Assembly: GCF_000612725.1 (NCBI RefSeq) | Contig: NZ_HG964456.1 | Location: forward strand, 403,049 to 467,048 | Direction: 5' to 3' | Length of the DNA: 64,000 bases | Origin: Mycolicibacterium austroafricanum | GTDB taxonomy: Bacteria; Actinomycetota; Actinomycetes; Mycobacteriales; Mycobacteriaceae | Shown here: positions 49,764 through 59,170 of the stretch, piece after piece | Position numbering within the stretch: position 1 is the stretch's first letter | Layout: every line of letters begins with the position of its first letter | Notes under the pieces: model-generated | The model's input: only the letters and a program-made list of their open reading frames with translations | What the model was told of the DNA's origin: nothing | Databases searched by the model: none | Program-made: the position numbers and the translations under genes

Positions 49764-52700
49764 TTACCGCGGTTTTGCCAGCGGAAAGGGCAGGGTCTCG
49801 CGGATGCTGCGCCCGGTGATGAGCATGACCACCCGGTCCACGCCCATCCCCAGCCCGCCCGTCGGAGGCATCGCGTACTCCATCGCCTGCAGGAAGTCCT
49901 CGTCGAGCTCCATCGCTTCCGGGTCACCGCCCGCGGCGAGCAGCGACTGCTCCTGCAGACGGCGGCGCTGCTCGACCGGATCGGTGAGCTCGCTGTAGGC
50001 GGTGCCGAGTTCGACACCCCAGGCCACCAGGTCCCAGCGCTCGGCCACCCCGGGGATGCTGCGGTGCGGCCGCGTCAGCGGAGAGACCGAGGTGGGGAAG
50101 TCCTTGTAGAACGTCGGTTCCCGGGTCTGGTCCTCGACGAGGTGCTCGTACAGCTCGAGCACCACCGCTCCGGCGTCCCAGTGCGTCAGGTAGGGAATGC
50201 CCGCGCGGTCGCAGAGCAGGCGCAACGTGGCCAGATCGGTGTCCGGGCCGATCTGCTCGCCGAGCGCCTCGGACACCGCGCCGTGCACGGTCTTGACCGT
50301 CCACGGACCGGAGATGTCGACGGGCTCAAGAACCCCGTCCGCACGGGGCCGCATGAACACCTGCGCACCGTTGGCCGCCTGCGCGGCGTTCTGGATCAGC
50401 TCCCGGCAACCGTCGATCCACACGTGGTAGTCGGCGTGCGCCTGATACGCCTCCAGCAGCGTGAACTCCGGGTTGTGGCTGAAGTCGACACCCTCGTTGC
50501 GGAAGGCGCGTCCGAGTTCGAACACCCGCTCCACACCACCGACGCACAACCGCTTCAGATACAGCTCGGGCGCGATCCGCAGATACAGGTCGAGGTCGTA
50601 GGCGTTGATGTGGGTCAGGAAGGGCCGGGCATTCGCACCGCCGTGAATCTGTTGCAGGATCGGCGTCTCGACTTCCAGGAAGTCTTTGGCGACCAGGGTC
50701 TCGCGGATCGCGTGCAGCACCGCGCTGCGGGCCCGGATCAGCTCCCGGGCATCGGTGTTGACCGCGAGATCGACATAGCGGGCGCGGACCCGCGCCTCCT
50801 GATCGGTCAGGCCCTTCCACTTGTCCGGTAACGGGCGCAGGCACTTTCCGATCAGCCGCCAGCCGCTGACCAGCAGTGACCACTTGCCCGACCGGCTGCG
50901 GCCCATCGTGCCCGTGACCTCGATCAGGTCACCGAGGTCGATGGTCCGGGTGAAGTCCGCGGTGCTGCCGTCGGCGAGCAGCGAATTGTCCAGCACCAGT
51001 TGGGTTTCGCCTGACCAGTCGCGGAGCTGGGCGAACAGCACGCCGCCGTAGTCGCGTGACCGCAGCACCCGGCCCGCGACCGCGACGTCTGCGCCGTCCT
51101 CGGCGGCCAGAGCCTGCGCGACGGTGTGGCTGGGCGGGTTGGCCACCGGATACGCGTCGACCCCCTGGGCTTGAAGCGCCTTGAGTTTGGCCATCCTGAC
51201 CCGGACCTGCTCGGGCAGCCTCGGCTGGTCGTCGTCGGCCAGGTCGGCCTGCAGTCCCATCCCGTCGGGTGCGGTGCCGTCGCTGTGCAACAGGCCGGTG
51301 GCCACCAGTGTTCCGGGGGCGGCGATGTGGTGGCCGGTGTGCGGCTGTTCATGGCGCCGCGAGAACGGCAGCACGAGAAAGCCTTCGGCGATCACAGAGG
51401 CCACGCCGACGCGGGGCACCAGCCTGGCGTCGTCGTAGCACGCGTACCGGGGAACCCATTCGGGCTGGTACTTCATGTTCGACCGGTACAGGGTCTCCAG
51501 CTGCCACCAGCGCGAGAAGAACACCAGCAGCCACCGCCACAGCCTTGCCACCGGACCCGCGCCCAGTTGGGCGCCGTGCTCGAAGGCCGAGCGGAACATC
51601 GCGAAATTCAACGAGATCCGGGTGATGCCGATGTCCTCGGACTGCATGCACAGCTCGCTGACCATCAATTCGATGGTGCCGTTGGGGGATTGCGGGGAAC
51701 GGCGCATCAGATCGAGGGACACTCCGTTGCCGCCCCATGGCACCAGCGACAGCATCGCGACCACCTGGTCGGCCTGCACCGCCTCCACCAGCAGGCAGTC
51801 CCCGTCGGCGGGATCGCCGAGCCGCCCCAGCGCCATCGAGAACCCGCGCTCGTCGTCGGTGTCGCGCCAGGCATCGGCCCGCTCGATGACCGCGGCCATC
51901 TCGTCGGCGGGCAGCTCCCGGTGCCTGCGGATCCGCACGGTGGCGCCGGCACGCCGGGCGCGGGTCACCGCCTGCCGGACGGCCCGCATGTCGGGCCCGG
52001 ACAACCGGAAGTCCTCCGGATGCAGGATCGCCTCGTCGCCGAGTTGCAGGGCGTTGAGCCCGGCCTCCCGAAAGGTTTGTGCGCCAGATGCGCTCGCGCC
52101 CATCACGCCCGGCGCCCAGCCGTAGGCCTGGCACAGCTTGAGCCACGCGTCGATCGCCTGCGGCCAGGACCTGGGGTCACCGACCGGGTCGCCGCTGGCC
52201 AGACACACCCCGACCTCCACGCGGTAGGTGATCGCGGCGCGGCCGCTGGGCGCGAACACCACGGCCTTGTCGCGCCGGGTCGCGAAATAGCCCAGCGAGT
52301 CGTTCTTGCCGTACAGCTCGAGCAGACCGCGGATCGCCGACTCGTCCTCACCGGTGAGCGCGTTGTCCGCGCGCTGCGACTGGAACAGCACGATCGCCGT
52401 GACCATCAGGGCCACCGCCCCGAACAGGCCGAGCAGCGCGTTGACGAACACGTGCGGATGACCGCTGAACGACGCGGCGTCGGCCCCGGCGAACGCGCTG
52501 ACCCGGTTCAGCGCGTACAGGAACCGGTCCGACCGGGCCAGGGATCCGGGGAACAGTTCGAGCAGACCCCAGCCGATGAGTGTGCCGACGGCCATGCTCG
52601 CCACCAGCGTCGCGGCGGCCTTGAGCAACGCGCCGCGGCGCACCCTGGCCCAGAACTCCTTGCGGGCAAGCAGCAGGAACGCGATGGCGGCCAGGTGAAA

Positions 52701-53066
52701 CGCCAGACCGATGACCTCGCCGACCTCGGCGAACCAGCGTTCTCGGCCCTCGGCCAGACCGGCGATGTTCCAACCGGCCGCCGCGATCATGTAGCCGACG
52801 AGGATCCACCAGGCGATGCGTTTGCGCGCGGCCAGGGCGGCGGCCAGCAGCGCCAGCACGAACGCCCACGCGAAACTGGTGTCGGGGAAGTTGAAGATGT
52901 AGTCGTCGACCCACTCGCGCGGGACCCGGATCAGGGACCGGACCAGCGGCGAGACGCTGGCCAGCAGCGACAGCGTCGCGATGACCCCCACGATCCACCC
53001 GGCGGCCGCGGGCACCCAGCGGTGGCTGGACGTCGGACGGGCCCGGGCGAGGCTGGTTGGCGTCAT
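49764..53066 (-). CDS. lysX: bifunctional lysyl-phosphatidylglycerol synthase / lysyl-tRNA synthetase
   Basis: The 1100-residue protein begins with about six transmembrane helices, then a DUF2156/MprF-type lysyltransferase domain (about 230-560) and a class II LysRS (OB fold about 600-730; catalytic core to the end, with RAFRNEGVDFSHNPEFT motif 2 and GGLGMGVDRVVMLITG motif 3). It makes Lys-tRNA and uses it to add lysine to phosphatidylglycerol, giving resistance to cationic peptides, as shown for M. tuberculosis LysX. ATG 53066; the C-terminal end lies 62 bp from the esterase gene start. Confidence 0.96.
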   Translation of the reverse strand: MTPTSLARARPTSSHRWVPAAAGWIVGVIATLSLLASVSPLVRSLIRVPREWVDDYIFNFPDTSFAWAFVLALLAAALAARKRIAWWILVGYMIAAAGWNIAGLAEGRERWFAEVGEVIGLAFHLAAIAFLLLARKEFWARVRRGALLKAAATLVASMAVGTLIGWGLLELFPGSLARSDRFLYALNRVSAFAGADAASFSGHPHVFVNALLGLFGAVALMVTAIVLFQSQRADNALTGEDESAIRGLLELYGKNDSLGYFATRRDKAVVFAPSGRAAITYRVEVGVCLASGDPVGDPRSWPQAIDAWLKLCQAYGWAPGVMGASASGAQTFREAGLNALQLGDEAILHPEDFRLSGPDMRAVRQAVTRARRAGATVRIRRHRELPADEMAAVIERADAWRDTDDERGFSMALGRLGDPADGDCLLVEAVQADQVVAMLSLVPWGGNGVSLDLMRRSPQSPNGTIELMVSELCMQSEDIGITRISLNFAMFRSAFEHGAQLGAGPVARLWRWLLVFFSRWWQLETLYRSNMKYQPEWVPRYACYDDARLVPRVGVASVIAEGFLVLPFSRRHEQPHTGHHIAAPGTLVATGLLHSDGTAPDGMGLQADLADDDQPRLPEQVRVRMAKLKALQAQGVDAYPVANPPSHTVAQALAAEDGADVAVAGRVLRSRDYGGVLFAQLRDWSGETQLVLDNSLLADGSTADFTRTIDLGDLIEVTGTMGRSRSGKWSLLVSGWRLIGKCLRPLPDKWKGLTDQEARVRARYVDLAVNTDARELIRARSAVLHAIRETLVAKDFLEVETPILQQIHGGANARPFLTHINAYDLDLYLRIAPELYLKRLCVGGVERVFELGRAFRNEGVDFSHNPEFTLLEAYQAHADYHVWIDGCRELIQNAAQAANGAQVFMRPRADGVLEPVDISGPWTVKTVHGAVSEALGEQIGPDTDLATLRLLCDRAGIPYLTHWDAGAVVLELYEHLVEDQTREPTFYKDFPTSVSPLTRPHRSIPGVAERWDLVAWGVELGTAYSELTDPVEQRRRLQEQSLLAAGGDPEAMELDEDFLQAMEYAMPPTGGLGMGVDRVVMLITGRSIRETLPFPLAKPR

Positions 53067-53128
53067 AGCCGGCGAGGATATTCGGTTACGCCGTGCCTCG
53101 TGCGGGTGTCCGGCGGCTCCGGGCGGCG

Positions 53129-53545
53129 CTACCAGACCGGGCCGGTGTACTTCTCGCCCGGACCCTGTCCCGGCTCGTCGGGTGCGGCGCTGGCTTCGCG
53201 GAACGCCAGTTGCAGGGTCTTGAGACCGTCGCGGACCGGGCCGGCGTGCGGACCGAGGTACTCGGCCGACGCGGTGACGAGCCCGGCGAGCGCGGTGATC
53301 AGCCGGCGGGCCTCGTCGAGGTCGCGGTAGGGGCTCTCCTCGGGATCGGCGTCCGACAGCCCGAGCTTCTCGGCGGCGGCGCTCATCAGCATGACGGCCG
53401 ACCGGGTGATCACCTCGACCGCGGGAACTTCGGCCAGTTCGCGAACCGGCGGCTGCGCGGCCGAATCGGGGTCGACGGCCGAGCCGTCGGATCTGGGCCT
53501 GACGGCCGAGCCGTCCGTTCCGCGGATGTCAGAGCTATCGGTCAT
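53129..53545 (-). CDS. DUF1844 protein with a repeat insertion
   Basis: The 138-residue protein (MTDSSDIRGTDGSAVRP...) has the DUF1844 helical domain: VRELAEVPAVEVITRSAVMLMSAAAEKLGL and EARRLITALAGLVTASAEYLG. Residues about 10-28 are two nine-residue units DGSAV-x4, encoded by the same 27-bp DNA repeat as in the DUF35 gene but in the opposite orientation. DUF1844 is conserved near lysX/infC in actinobacteria; function unknown. Start ATG 53545. Confidence 0.82.
   Translation of the reverse strand: MTDSSDIRGTDGSAVRPRSDGSAVDPDSAAQPPVRELAEVPAVEVITRSAVMLMSAAAEKLGLSDADPEESPYRDLDEARRLITALAGLVTASAEYLGPHAGPVRDGLKTLQLAFREASAAPDEPGQGPGEKYTGPVW
53474..53515. repeat. 27-bp tandem repeat, two units (locus 2)
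   Basis: GACGGCCGAGCCGTC occurs at 53474-53488 and 53501-53515, exactly 27 bp apart. It is the reverse complement of the locus 1 unit (11842-11910) and is read in frame as DGSAV. Confidence 0.85.
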
Positions 53546-53653
53546 GCCTGCTAGACTGGCATGCGCGACCGTCCCGGCTGACGCCAGGGACAGCAAGTGG
53601 AGTCCCACTCCCACCGCCGGCCGACGATGATTCGAAGGTACTGCGGTCCGGTC

Positions 53654-53674
53654 ACAGACATCTTAGATGTCTGT
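53654..53674. promoter_or_regulatory. 21-bp palindrome upstream of infC
   Basis: ACAGACATCT (53654-53663) and AGATGTCTGT (53665-53674) are perfect arms around one T, about 115 bp upstream of infC. It could be an operator in the infC promoter or a leader hairpin. Confidence 0.6.
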
Positions 53675-53689
53675 CCTGGTCGGCTTTGG

Positions 53690-53708
53690 GCCCTGCTTTG
53701 AGCAGGGC
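53690..53708 (+). promoter_or_regulatory. infC leader hairpin
   Basis: GCCCTGCT (53690-53697), loop TTG and AGCAGGGC (53701-53708), followed by TTATCTGTTCT. This is attenuator-like in form; IF3 or L20 autoregulation of this operon is known in other bacteria. Confidence 0.45.
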
Positions 53709-53786
53709 TTATCTGTTCTATGCGAGCAGTGTGCCGGCGGCGAATGGGGTTCCGCTAGGACAGCAGGAACTATCCCGGGAGGCCCC

Positions 53787-54398
<612 letters not shown>

Positions 54399-54405
54399 GG
54401 AAACA

Positions 54406-54600
54406 ATGCCCAAGGCGAAGACCCACAGCGGCGCTTCGAAGCGGTTCCGTACCACCGGATCCGGGAAGGTCGTCCGTCAGAAGGCCAACCGTAGGCACCT
54501 GCTTGAGCACAAGCCCACCAAGCGCACCCGTCGGCTCGACGGCCGCACCGTGGTGGCAGCCAACGACGTCAAGCGCGTCAAGAAGCTGCTGAACGGCTGA
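54406..54600 (+). CDS. rpmI: 50S ribosomal protein L35
   Basis: The 64-residue basic protein MPKAKTHSGASKRFRTTGSGK ... RRHLLEHKPTKRTRRLDGRTVV is L35. It starts seven bases after the infC stop with GAGGAAACA as Shine-Dalgarno, and is followed by rplT after 48 bp. It helps assemble the 50S subunit. Confidence 0.98.
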   Translation: MPKAKTHSGASKRFRTTGSGKVVRQKANRRHLLEHKPTKRTRRLDGRTVVAANDVKRVKKLLNG

Positions 54601-54648
54601 CCGCCGCCGCATCCGAACCACCTGACCCCACCGAGATAGGAAAACCCC

Positions 54649-55038
54649 ATGGCACGCGTGAAGCGCGCACTCAACGCGCAGAAGAAGCGGCGCACTGTAC
54701 TGAAGGCCTCCAAGGGCTACCGCGGCCAGCGGTCCCGGTTGTACCGCAAGGCCAAGGAACAGCAGCTGCACTCGCTGACTTACGCCTACCGTGACCGGCG
54801 CGCCCGCAAGGGCGAGTTCCGCAAGTTGTGGATCTCGCGGATCAACGCCGCCGCCCGCGCCAACGACATCACCTACAACCGGCTGATCCAGGGCCTCAAG
54901 GCCGCTGGTGTCGAGGTCGACCGCAAGAACCTCGCCGAGATCGCCGTCAGCGACCCGGCCGCCTTCACCGCGCTGGTCGAGGTCGCCAAGGCCGCGTTGC
55001 CAGAGGATGTCAACGCTCCGTCGGGCGAGGCTGCCTGA
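54649..55038 (+). CDS. rplT: 50S ribosomal protein L20
   Basis: The 129-residue L20 ([38 protein letters not shown] split by an extended N-terminal arm and a globular C-domain) binds 23S rRNA early in assembly and in several bacteria represses its own operon. GAGATAGGAAAA precedes the ATG. The stop TGA (55036-55038) lies inside the N-terminal region of tsnR in another frame. Confidence 0.98.
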
Positions 55039-55061
55039 CCCTCACCGAGCGTTCTGCCCGG

Positions 55062-55808
55062 GTGGCGGCGGCGGTCAAGCTGCACCGCCACACCGGGCGC
55101 CGCCGCGCCGCACGCTTTCTCGCCGAAGGTCCCAACCTCGTCGAGGCCGCGTTGCGGCGCGGTCTCGTTCACGAGGTCTTCGCCACCGAGGGCGCGGCGG
55201 AGAAGTTCGCCGCCCTGCTCGGTGCCGCGCCCGTCCACCTGGTCACCGACAAAGCGGCAAAAGCGTTGTCGGACACCGTGACCCCGGTCGGACTGGTCGC
55301 CGTGTGTTCGATTCCGGAGGCTGATCTCGATCAGGTGCTCGCCGGCAACCCGAGGCTGGTCGCGGTGCCGGTCGGAATCTCCGAACCGGGGAACGCGGGC
55401 ACGCTGATCCGCGTCGCGGATGCGATGGGCGCCGACGCTGTGGTGCTCGCAGGCGACAGCGTCGACCCCTACAACGGCAAGTGCCTGCGCGCCTCGGCGG
55501 GCAGCATCTTCTCGATCCCGGTTCTCAGCGCCCCGGACGCCGTCGCAGCTGTCACGAAACTGAAGGACGCGGGGCTGCAGGTGCTGGCGACGGTGCTGGA
55601 CGGCCGGGTCAGTCTGGAGGACGCGGACCTGTCGGTGCCCACCGCGTGGCTGTTCGGGCCGGAGGCCCACGGCCTTCCCGCCGACGTCGCCGGACTCGCG
55701 ACGGCGGGGGTGCGGATTCCGATGCCCGGCAACGCCGAAAGTCTCAACGTCGCCTCCGCCGCGGCGATCTGCCTCTACCAGAGCGCGCGGAGCCAGGCGC
55801 CGGTCTGA
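55062..55808 (+). CDS. tsnR: TrmH-family 2'-O-ribose rRNA methyltransferase (tsnR / Rv1644 orthologue)
   Basis: A 248-residue SPOUT methyltransferase. An N-terminal L30e-like substrate domain (KLHRHTGRRRAARFLAEGPNLVEAALRRG) precedes the knotted domain with motif 1 EPGNAGTLIRVADAMGADAV, motif 2 WLFGPEAHGLP and motif 3 MPGNAESLNVASAAAI. It should methylate 23S rRNA. Start GTG 55062 is the first standard start; homology (LTERSARV) extends upstream to CTG 55035, which overlaps the rplT stop in CTGA, so a CTG start is possible. Confidence 0.9.
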   Translation: MAAAVKLHRHTGRRRAARFLAEGPNLVEAALRRGLVHEVFATEGAAEKFAALLGAAPVHLVTDKAAKALSDTVTPVGLVAVCSIPEADLDQVLAGNPRLVAVPVGISEPGNAGTLIRVADAMGADAVVLAGDSVDPYNGKCLRASAGSIFSIPVLSAPDAVAAVTKLKDAGLQVLATVLDGRVSLEDADLSVPTAWLFGPEAHGLPADVAGLATAGVRIPMPGNAESLNVASAAAICLYQSARSQAPV

Positions 55809-55934
55809 TATCGGCCAGCCGGTCCGCCCGAGGCGAATCGATCTCTGAGGGACGTAATACGAGATCCGCACCCTCATTCGCCGCGAGATCGACGAACGCC
55901 GCGATGCCCTCACAGCGCGATCGGGCTGCCTTTT

Positions 55935-56717
55935 TCAGCGGTTGGCCTTGAGCATGTACTCCGAGACCGCGAGCAGGACCTTCCGCGGCGATACGCGATA
56001 GCCGGAGGCCAACAGCTTGTTGCGGAAGCCCGAGATCACTGTCGGCGAGGATCCGTCGAGCGCGGCGAACGCAGTGTCGACAACCTGTCGGGAGGTCTGC
56101 CTGCCGTCGGTGAGGAATTCCTCGCCGGTCCGGTCGAAGAACTCGGTCTCTGTGGCTCCGGGGCACAGCGCGAGGACCCTGACCCCCGAGCCCCGGCACT
56201 CCTGCCACAGCGCCTCGGTGAAGGACAACACGAACGCCTTGGTGGCGCCGTAGACGGCCATACCGGGAGTCGGCTGGAACGCCGCCGTCGACGCGAGATT
56301 GAGGACGACGCCATGCCTGCGTTCGATCATCGGAGGCAGGAAGCGCGCCGTCAGATCGACCAAAGTCCCGCAGTTCAACTGGATCTGGGCGGCGTTCGGA
56401 GCAGGCTCCTGTGTCGCGAACTTGCCGTGCAACCCGACACCGGCGTTGTTGATCAGGACGTCGACGGTGCGGCCCAGTTCGCGAACTGCGGCTTCGAGCT
56501 CGGCGGCCGAACCCGGCAGGGCGAGGTCGACGGTCAGGACGTCGACCACGATCCCGGGGTGGCGGCTGGTGAGGGTGTGCTGCAGCGCGGCCAGCTTCTC
56601 GGCCCGGCGTGCGACAAGGATCAGGTTCGCGCCACGGCGGGCGAGCTGAACGGCGAACTCCTCGCCGATCCCTCCGCTCGCACCGGTGACCAATGCGGTG
56701 ACGTTGCTGAACTCCAC
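55935..56717 (-). CDS. short-chain dehydrogenase/reductase
   Basis: The 260-residue SDR starts at GTG 56717 (VEFSNVTALVTGASGGIG), supported by GAGGAG seven bases upstream; an ATG at 56741 overlaps the previous stop. It has TGASGGIGEEFA for NADP, NNAGVGLHGKF, a catalytic Ser in LNLASTAAF and YGATKAFVLS. The C-terminal region VISGFRNKLLASGYRVSPRKVLLAVSEYMLKANR fits the mycobacterial DltE-like (SDR 'KAR') group of ketoreductases. It follows an acyl-CoA dehydrogenase gene and is probably part of one lipid-metabolism operon. Confidence 0.88.
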   Translation of the reverse strand: MEFSNVTALVTGASGGIGEEFAVQLARRGANLILVARRAEKLAALQHTLTSRHPGIVVDVLTVDLALPGSAAELEAAVRELGRTVDVLINNAGVGLHGKFATQEPAPNAAQIQLNCGTLVDLTARFLPPMIERRHGVVLNLASTAAFQPTPGMAVYGATKAFVLSFTEALWQECRGSGVRVLALCPGATETEFFDRTGEEFLTDGRQTSRQVVDTAFAALDGSSPTVISGFRNKLLASGYRVSPRKVLLAVSEYMLKANR

Positions 56718-56740
56718 GCGGTGCTCCTCTGTCGGCGCCA

Positions 56741-57985
56741 TCAAGGCTGGCTCAGCAGGCCCCTTGCCACGTGGGTGATCTGCACCTCGTTGCTTCCCGC
56801 GTAGATCATCAACGACTTGGCGTCGCGGGCGAGTTGTTCCACACGGTACTCGGTCATGTACCCGTTGCCGCCGAACACCTGAACCGCCTCCATCGCCACA
56901 TCCGTCGCGGCCTGAGAGCAGTACCACTTGATCGCCGAGGCCTCGGCGAGCGAGATCGGGGTGCCGGTCTGGGCCGCTTCGATGACGCGGAACAGCATGT
57001 TGCGCACGTTCATTCGAGCGACCTCCATGGTCGCGAGCTTGAGCTGGATCAGCTGGAACTGGGCGATCTCCTTGCCCCACAGCGTGCGGGACTTCGCGTA
57101 GTCGACGCACAGGCGCAGGCATTCCTCGATGACGCCCAGCGACATCGCGGCGACGCCGATGCGCTCCGCCGAGAAGTTCGAGCGGGCGCTGTCGCGTCCG
57201 TCGCCGCCGGAGTTGTCTTCGGTCTCGCCCAGCAGCCGGTCGCGACCGAGCCGGACGTCGTTGAAGAACAGCTCGCCGGTGCGCGACGAGTGAATGCCCA
57301 TCTTGCGGAAGGGCTTTGACTGGACGAATCCGTCCATGCCCTTGTCGAGCACGAAGGTCAGGACCTTGCGGTCCCGCTTGTCGATGCTCGGATCTCCTTC
57401 GTCGAGCTTCGCGTAGACCACGACGACGTCGGCATCGGGGCCGTTGGTGATGAACGTCTTCTGGCCGTTGAGGATGTAGTCGTCGCCGTCACGCGTCACA
57501 TAGGACTTCATGCCGCCGAACGCATCTGAGCCCGAATCGGGTTCGGTGATCGCCCAGGCGCCGATCTTGTCGTAGGTGACCAGGTCGGGCAGCCAACGCT
57601 CCTGCTGGGCCAGTGTGCCCCGGCTCATGATGGTCGGCACGGTCAGGCCCAGGCTGACGCCCATGCCGGTGACGACACCCATCGACACCCGGCACAATTC
57701 GCTGATCACCACGAAGCCCATGCCGGGCGAACCGCCACCACCGAACATGCCGCCGCCGGCCGACTTCCCGGGCGATTCGGCGCCGTCGCGTAACCGGTCG
57801 AGTCGCTTGTTCAGCGACTCGCGCGCCATGTCGGCGATGCCGAACGTCGCGAAGAGCTTGCGGATGATGGGATAGGGCTCCATCTCGCCGCTTTCCAGCG
57901 CGTCGAGGTGCGGACGGACCTCCTTGTCGACGAACTCGCGAACCGCATCGCGCACAGCAATATCGACGTCTGACCATTCGAGCAT
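56741..57985 (-). CDS. acyl-CoA dehydrogenase (FadE)
   Basis: A 414-residue flavoenzyme starting MLEWSDVDIAVRDAVREFVDKEVRPHLDALE. FAD/substrate motifs WAITEPDSGSDAFGG, FITNGPDADVVVVYAKL and QVFGGNGYMTEYRVEQLARDAKSLMIYAGSNEVQ are clear. The usual catalytic Glu of IYEGT is Ala here (IYAGS); FSAERIGVAAMSLG probably supplies the base from another helix, as in isovaleryl-CoA dehydrogenases. Residues about 90-105 (GGGMFGGGGSPG) are a Gly-rich insertion. It lies between the DUF2236 protein (five bases apart) and SDR genes, all on one strand. Confidence 0.92.
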   Translation of the reverse strand: MLEWSDVDIAVRDAVREFVDKEVRPHLDALESGEMEPYPIIRKLFATFGIADMARESLNKRLDRLRDGAESPGKSAGGGMFGGGGSPGMGFVVISELCRVSMGVVTGMGVSLGLTVPTIMSRGTLAQQERWLPDLVTYDKIGAWAITEPDSGSDAFGGMKSYVTRDGDDYILNGQKTFITNGPDADVVVVYAKLDEGDPSIDKRDRKVLTFVLDKGMDGFVQSKPFRKMGIHSSRTGELFFNDVRLGRDRLLGETEDNSGGDGRDSARSNFSAERIGVAAMSLGVIEECLRLCVDYAKSRTLWGKEIAQFQLIQLKLATMEVARMNVRNMLFRVIEAAQTGTPISLAEASAIKWYCSQAATDVAMEAVQVFGGNGYMTEYRVEQLARDAKSLMIYAGSNEVQITHVARGLLSQP

Positions 57986-57989
57986 GCGC

Positions 57990-59027
57990 TCATGCTGCCT
58001 TACCGGGTTTGCGCGCCGGACGCACCCCCGCCAAAGAGAACGTCGTGTGCACCAGAGACCCGACACGGTCCAGCAGAGACTTCTGCGGAGGCAGGTAGTG
58101 CATGGGCATGTGGCGACGGTCCCGCGGTGGGGCCATGAACGCCGGCGCCTCCACCAACGGAGCATCGGCGGGGATCTTGCCTTCGGCGCGTCGATACGCC
58201 GCCACCGCGCGGGGATGCAGCCGGATCTCGTCGGGCACGGCCAGGAACGCGAGCTCGACCAGCTTGCCGAACAACCGCAGCACGATCTCGTCGCCCGGTG
58301 TCCACCGCATGCCGGCCCGCTCGCGCACCACCGGATCGAAAACGCCTGCGGCGATCCAGCGTTGGGCGCCGACCATCGGTTTGAAGATCTGGTCCCACAG
58401 CGGGGTGGGCATCATCACGAACCACGGCTTGGGGATCCGCATCGAGAAGATGTCCAGCGTCGCCTTGTTGATCTCCAGCTCCTCGCGACACTTGCGGTCC
58501 CAGTACTCGCAGAACGCCTCCCAGGATTCCGGAACCGGCTGCATGCTCATCCCGTACATCCGGTACCACTGGACGTGTTCGTCGAAGAGCTGCCGCTTCT
58601 CGGCCTCGGTCAGGCCGCCGCAGAAGTACTCGGCGGTCTTGATGATGAGCATGAAGAACGTGGCGTGCGCCCAGTAGAACGTTTCGGGGTTGAGAGCGTG
58701 GTAGCGCCTGCCGTCGGAGTCGGCGCCCTTGATCGTCTTGTGGAAGCCCCGGATCTGCGCACCGGTCTGTGCGGCACGATCGCCGTCGTAGACGACCCCC
58801 ATGATCGGATACACCGAACGCGCCACCCGCTGGAGGGGTTCGCGCAACAGGATCGAATGATCCTCGACGCCTGCGCCGAGTTGCGGATACATGTTCTGGA
58901 TCGCCCCGACCCACACACCGAGCATGCCGGTCCGCACATCGCCGAAGTACTTCCAGGTCAGGGAATCCGGACCCAGTGGATCGGCCCCGGCGGCCGGGGG
59001 AGAGTCTGCCATCGTCGTTGATCGCAC
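57990..59027 (-). CDS. DUF2236 / MpaB-like oxygenase family protein (Rv1645c orthologue)
   Basis: The 345-residue protein (MRSTTMADSPPAAGADPLGPDSLTWKYFGDVRTGM) is a member of the DUF2236 family, related to latex-clearing protein (Lcp) and MpaB-type haem oxygenases. The Arg/His-rich helices MRTGMLGVWVGA-like opening, HALNPETFYWAHATFFMLI (candidate haem His) and YGMSMQPVPESWEAFCEYW fit. Its substrate is unknown; it heads the operon with FadE and SDR. GTG 59027 coincides with the predicted transcription start after TATCGT; ATG 59012 is the alternative. Confidence 0.85.
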   Translation of the reverse strand: MRSTTMADSPPAAGADPLGPDSLTWKYFGDVRTGMLGVWVGAIQNMYPQLGAGVEDHSILLREPLQRVARSVYPIMGVVYDGDRAAQTGAQIRGFHKTIKGADSDGRRYHALNPETFYWAHATFFMLIIKTAEYFCGGLTEAEKRQLFDEHVQWYRMYGMSMQPVPESWEAFCEYWDRKCREELEINKATLDIFSMRIPKPWFVMMPTPLWDQIFKPMVGAQRWIAAGVFDPVVRERAGMRWTPGDEIVLRLFGKLVELAFLAVPDEIRLHPRAVAAYRRAEGKIPADAPLVEAPAFMAPPRDRRHMPMHYLPPQKSLLDRVGSLVHTTFSLAGVRPARKPGKAA

Positions 59028-59033
59028 CCACTC

Positions 59034-59061
59034 ACGATAGGGGCTGACAACAATTGTTGTC
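59034..59061 (-). promoter_or_regulatory. DUF2236 promoter with a 16-bp palindrome
   Basis: TATCGT (59039-59034, minus strand) is a -10 seven bases before GTG 59027. GACAACAATTGTTGTC (59046-59061) is a perfect 16-bp palindrome over the expected -35, a TetR-like operator shape. Confidence 0.6.
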
Positions 59062-59158
59062 TACGAATCGGGCGTCGGCGCGGCGGGGTGTTACGCACCC
59101 TCAACCGCGGTGCCGCACACCCGTGACCTGGCTGTTCAGGGTGCCGCCCGGACTGGAT

Positions 59159-59164
59159 TAGGCT
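59159..59164 (+). promoter_or_regulatory. -10 box of leaderless adenylate cyclase mRNA
   Basis: TAGGCT ends seven bases before GTG 59171. Confidence 0.55.
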
Positions 59165-59170
59165 TGCCCC

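Noticed and set aside
55935..57122. A longer 395-residue SDR starting at 57122
   Set aside because: The extra N-terminal part is antisense-frame noise within the acyl-CoA dehydrogenase gene; the Rossmann motif and Shine-Dalgarno place the start at 56717.
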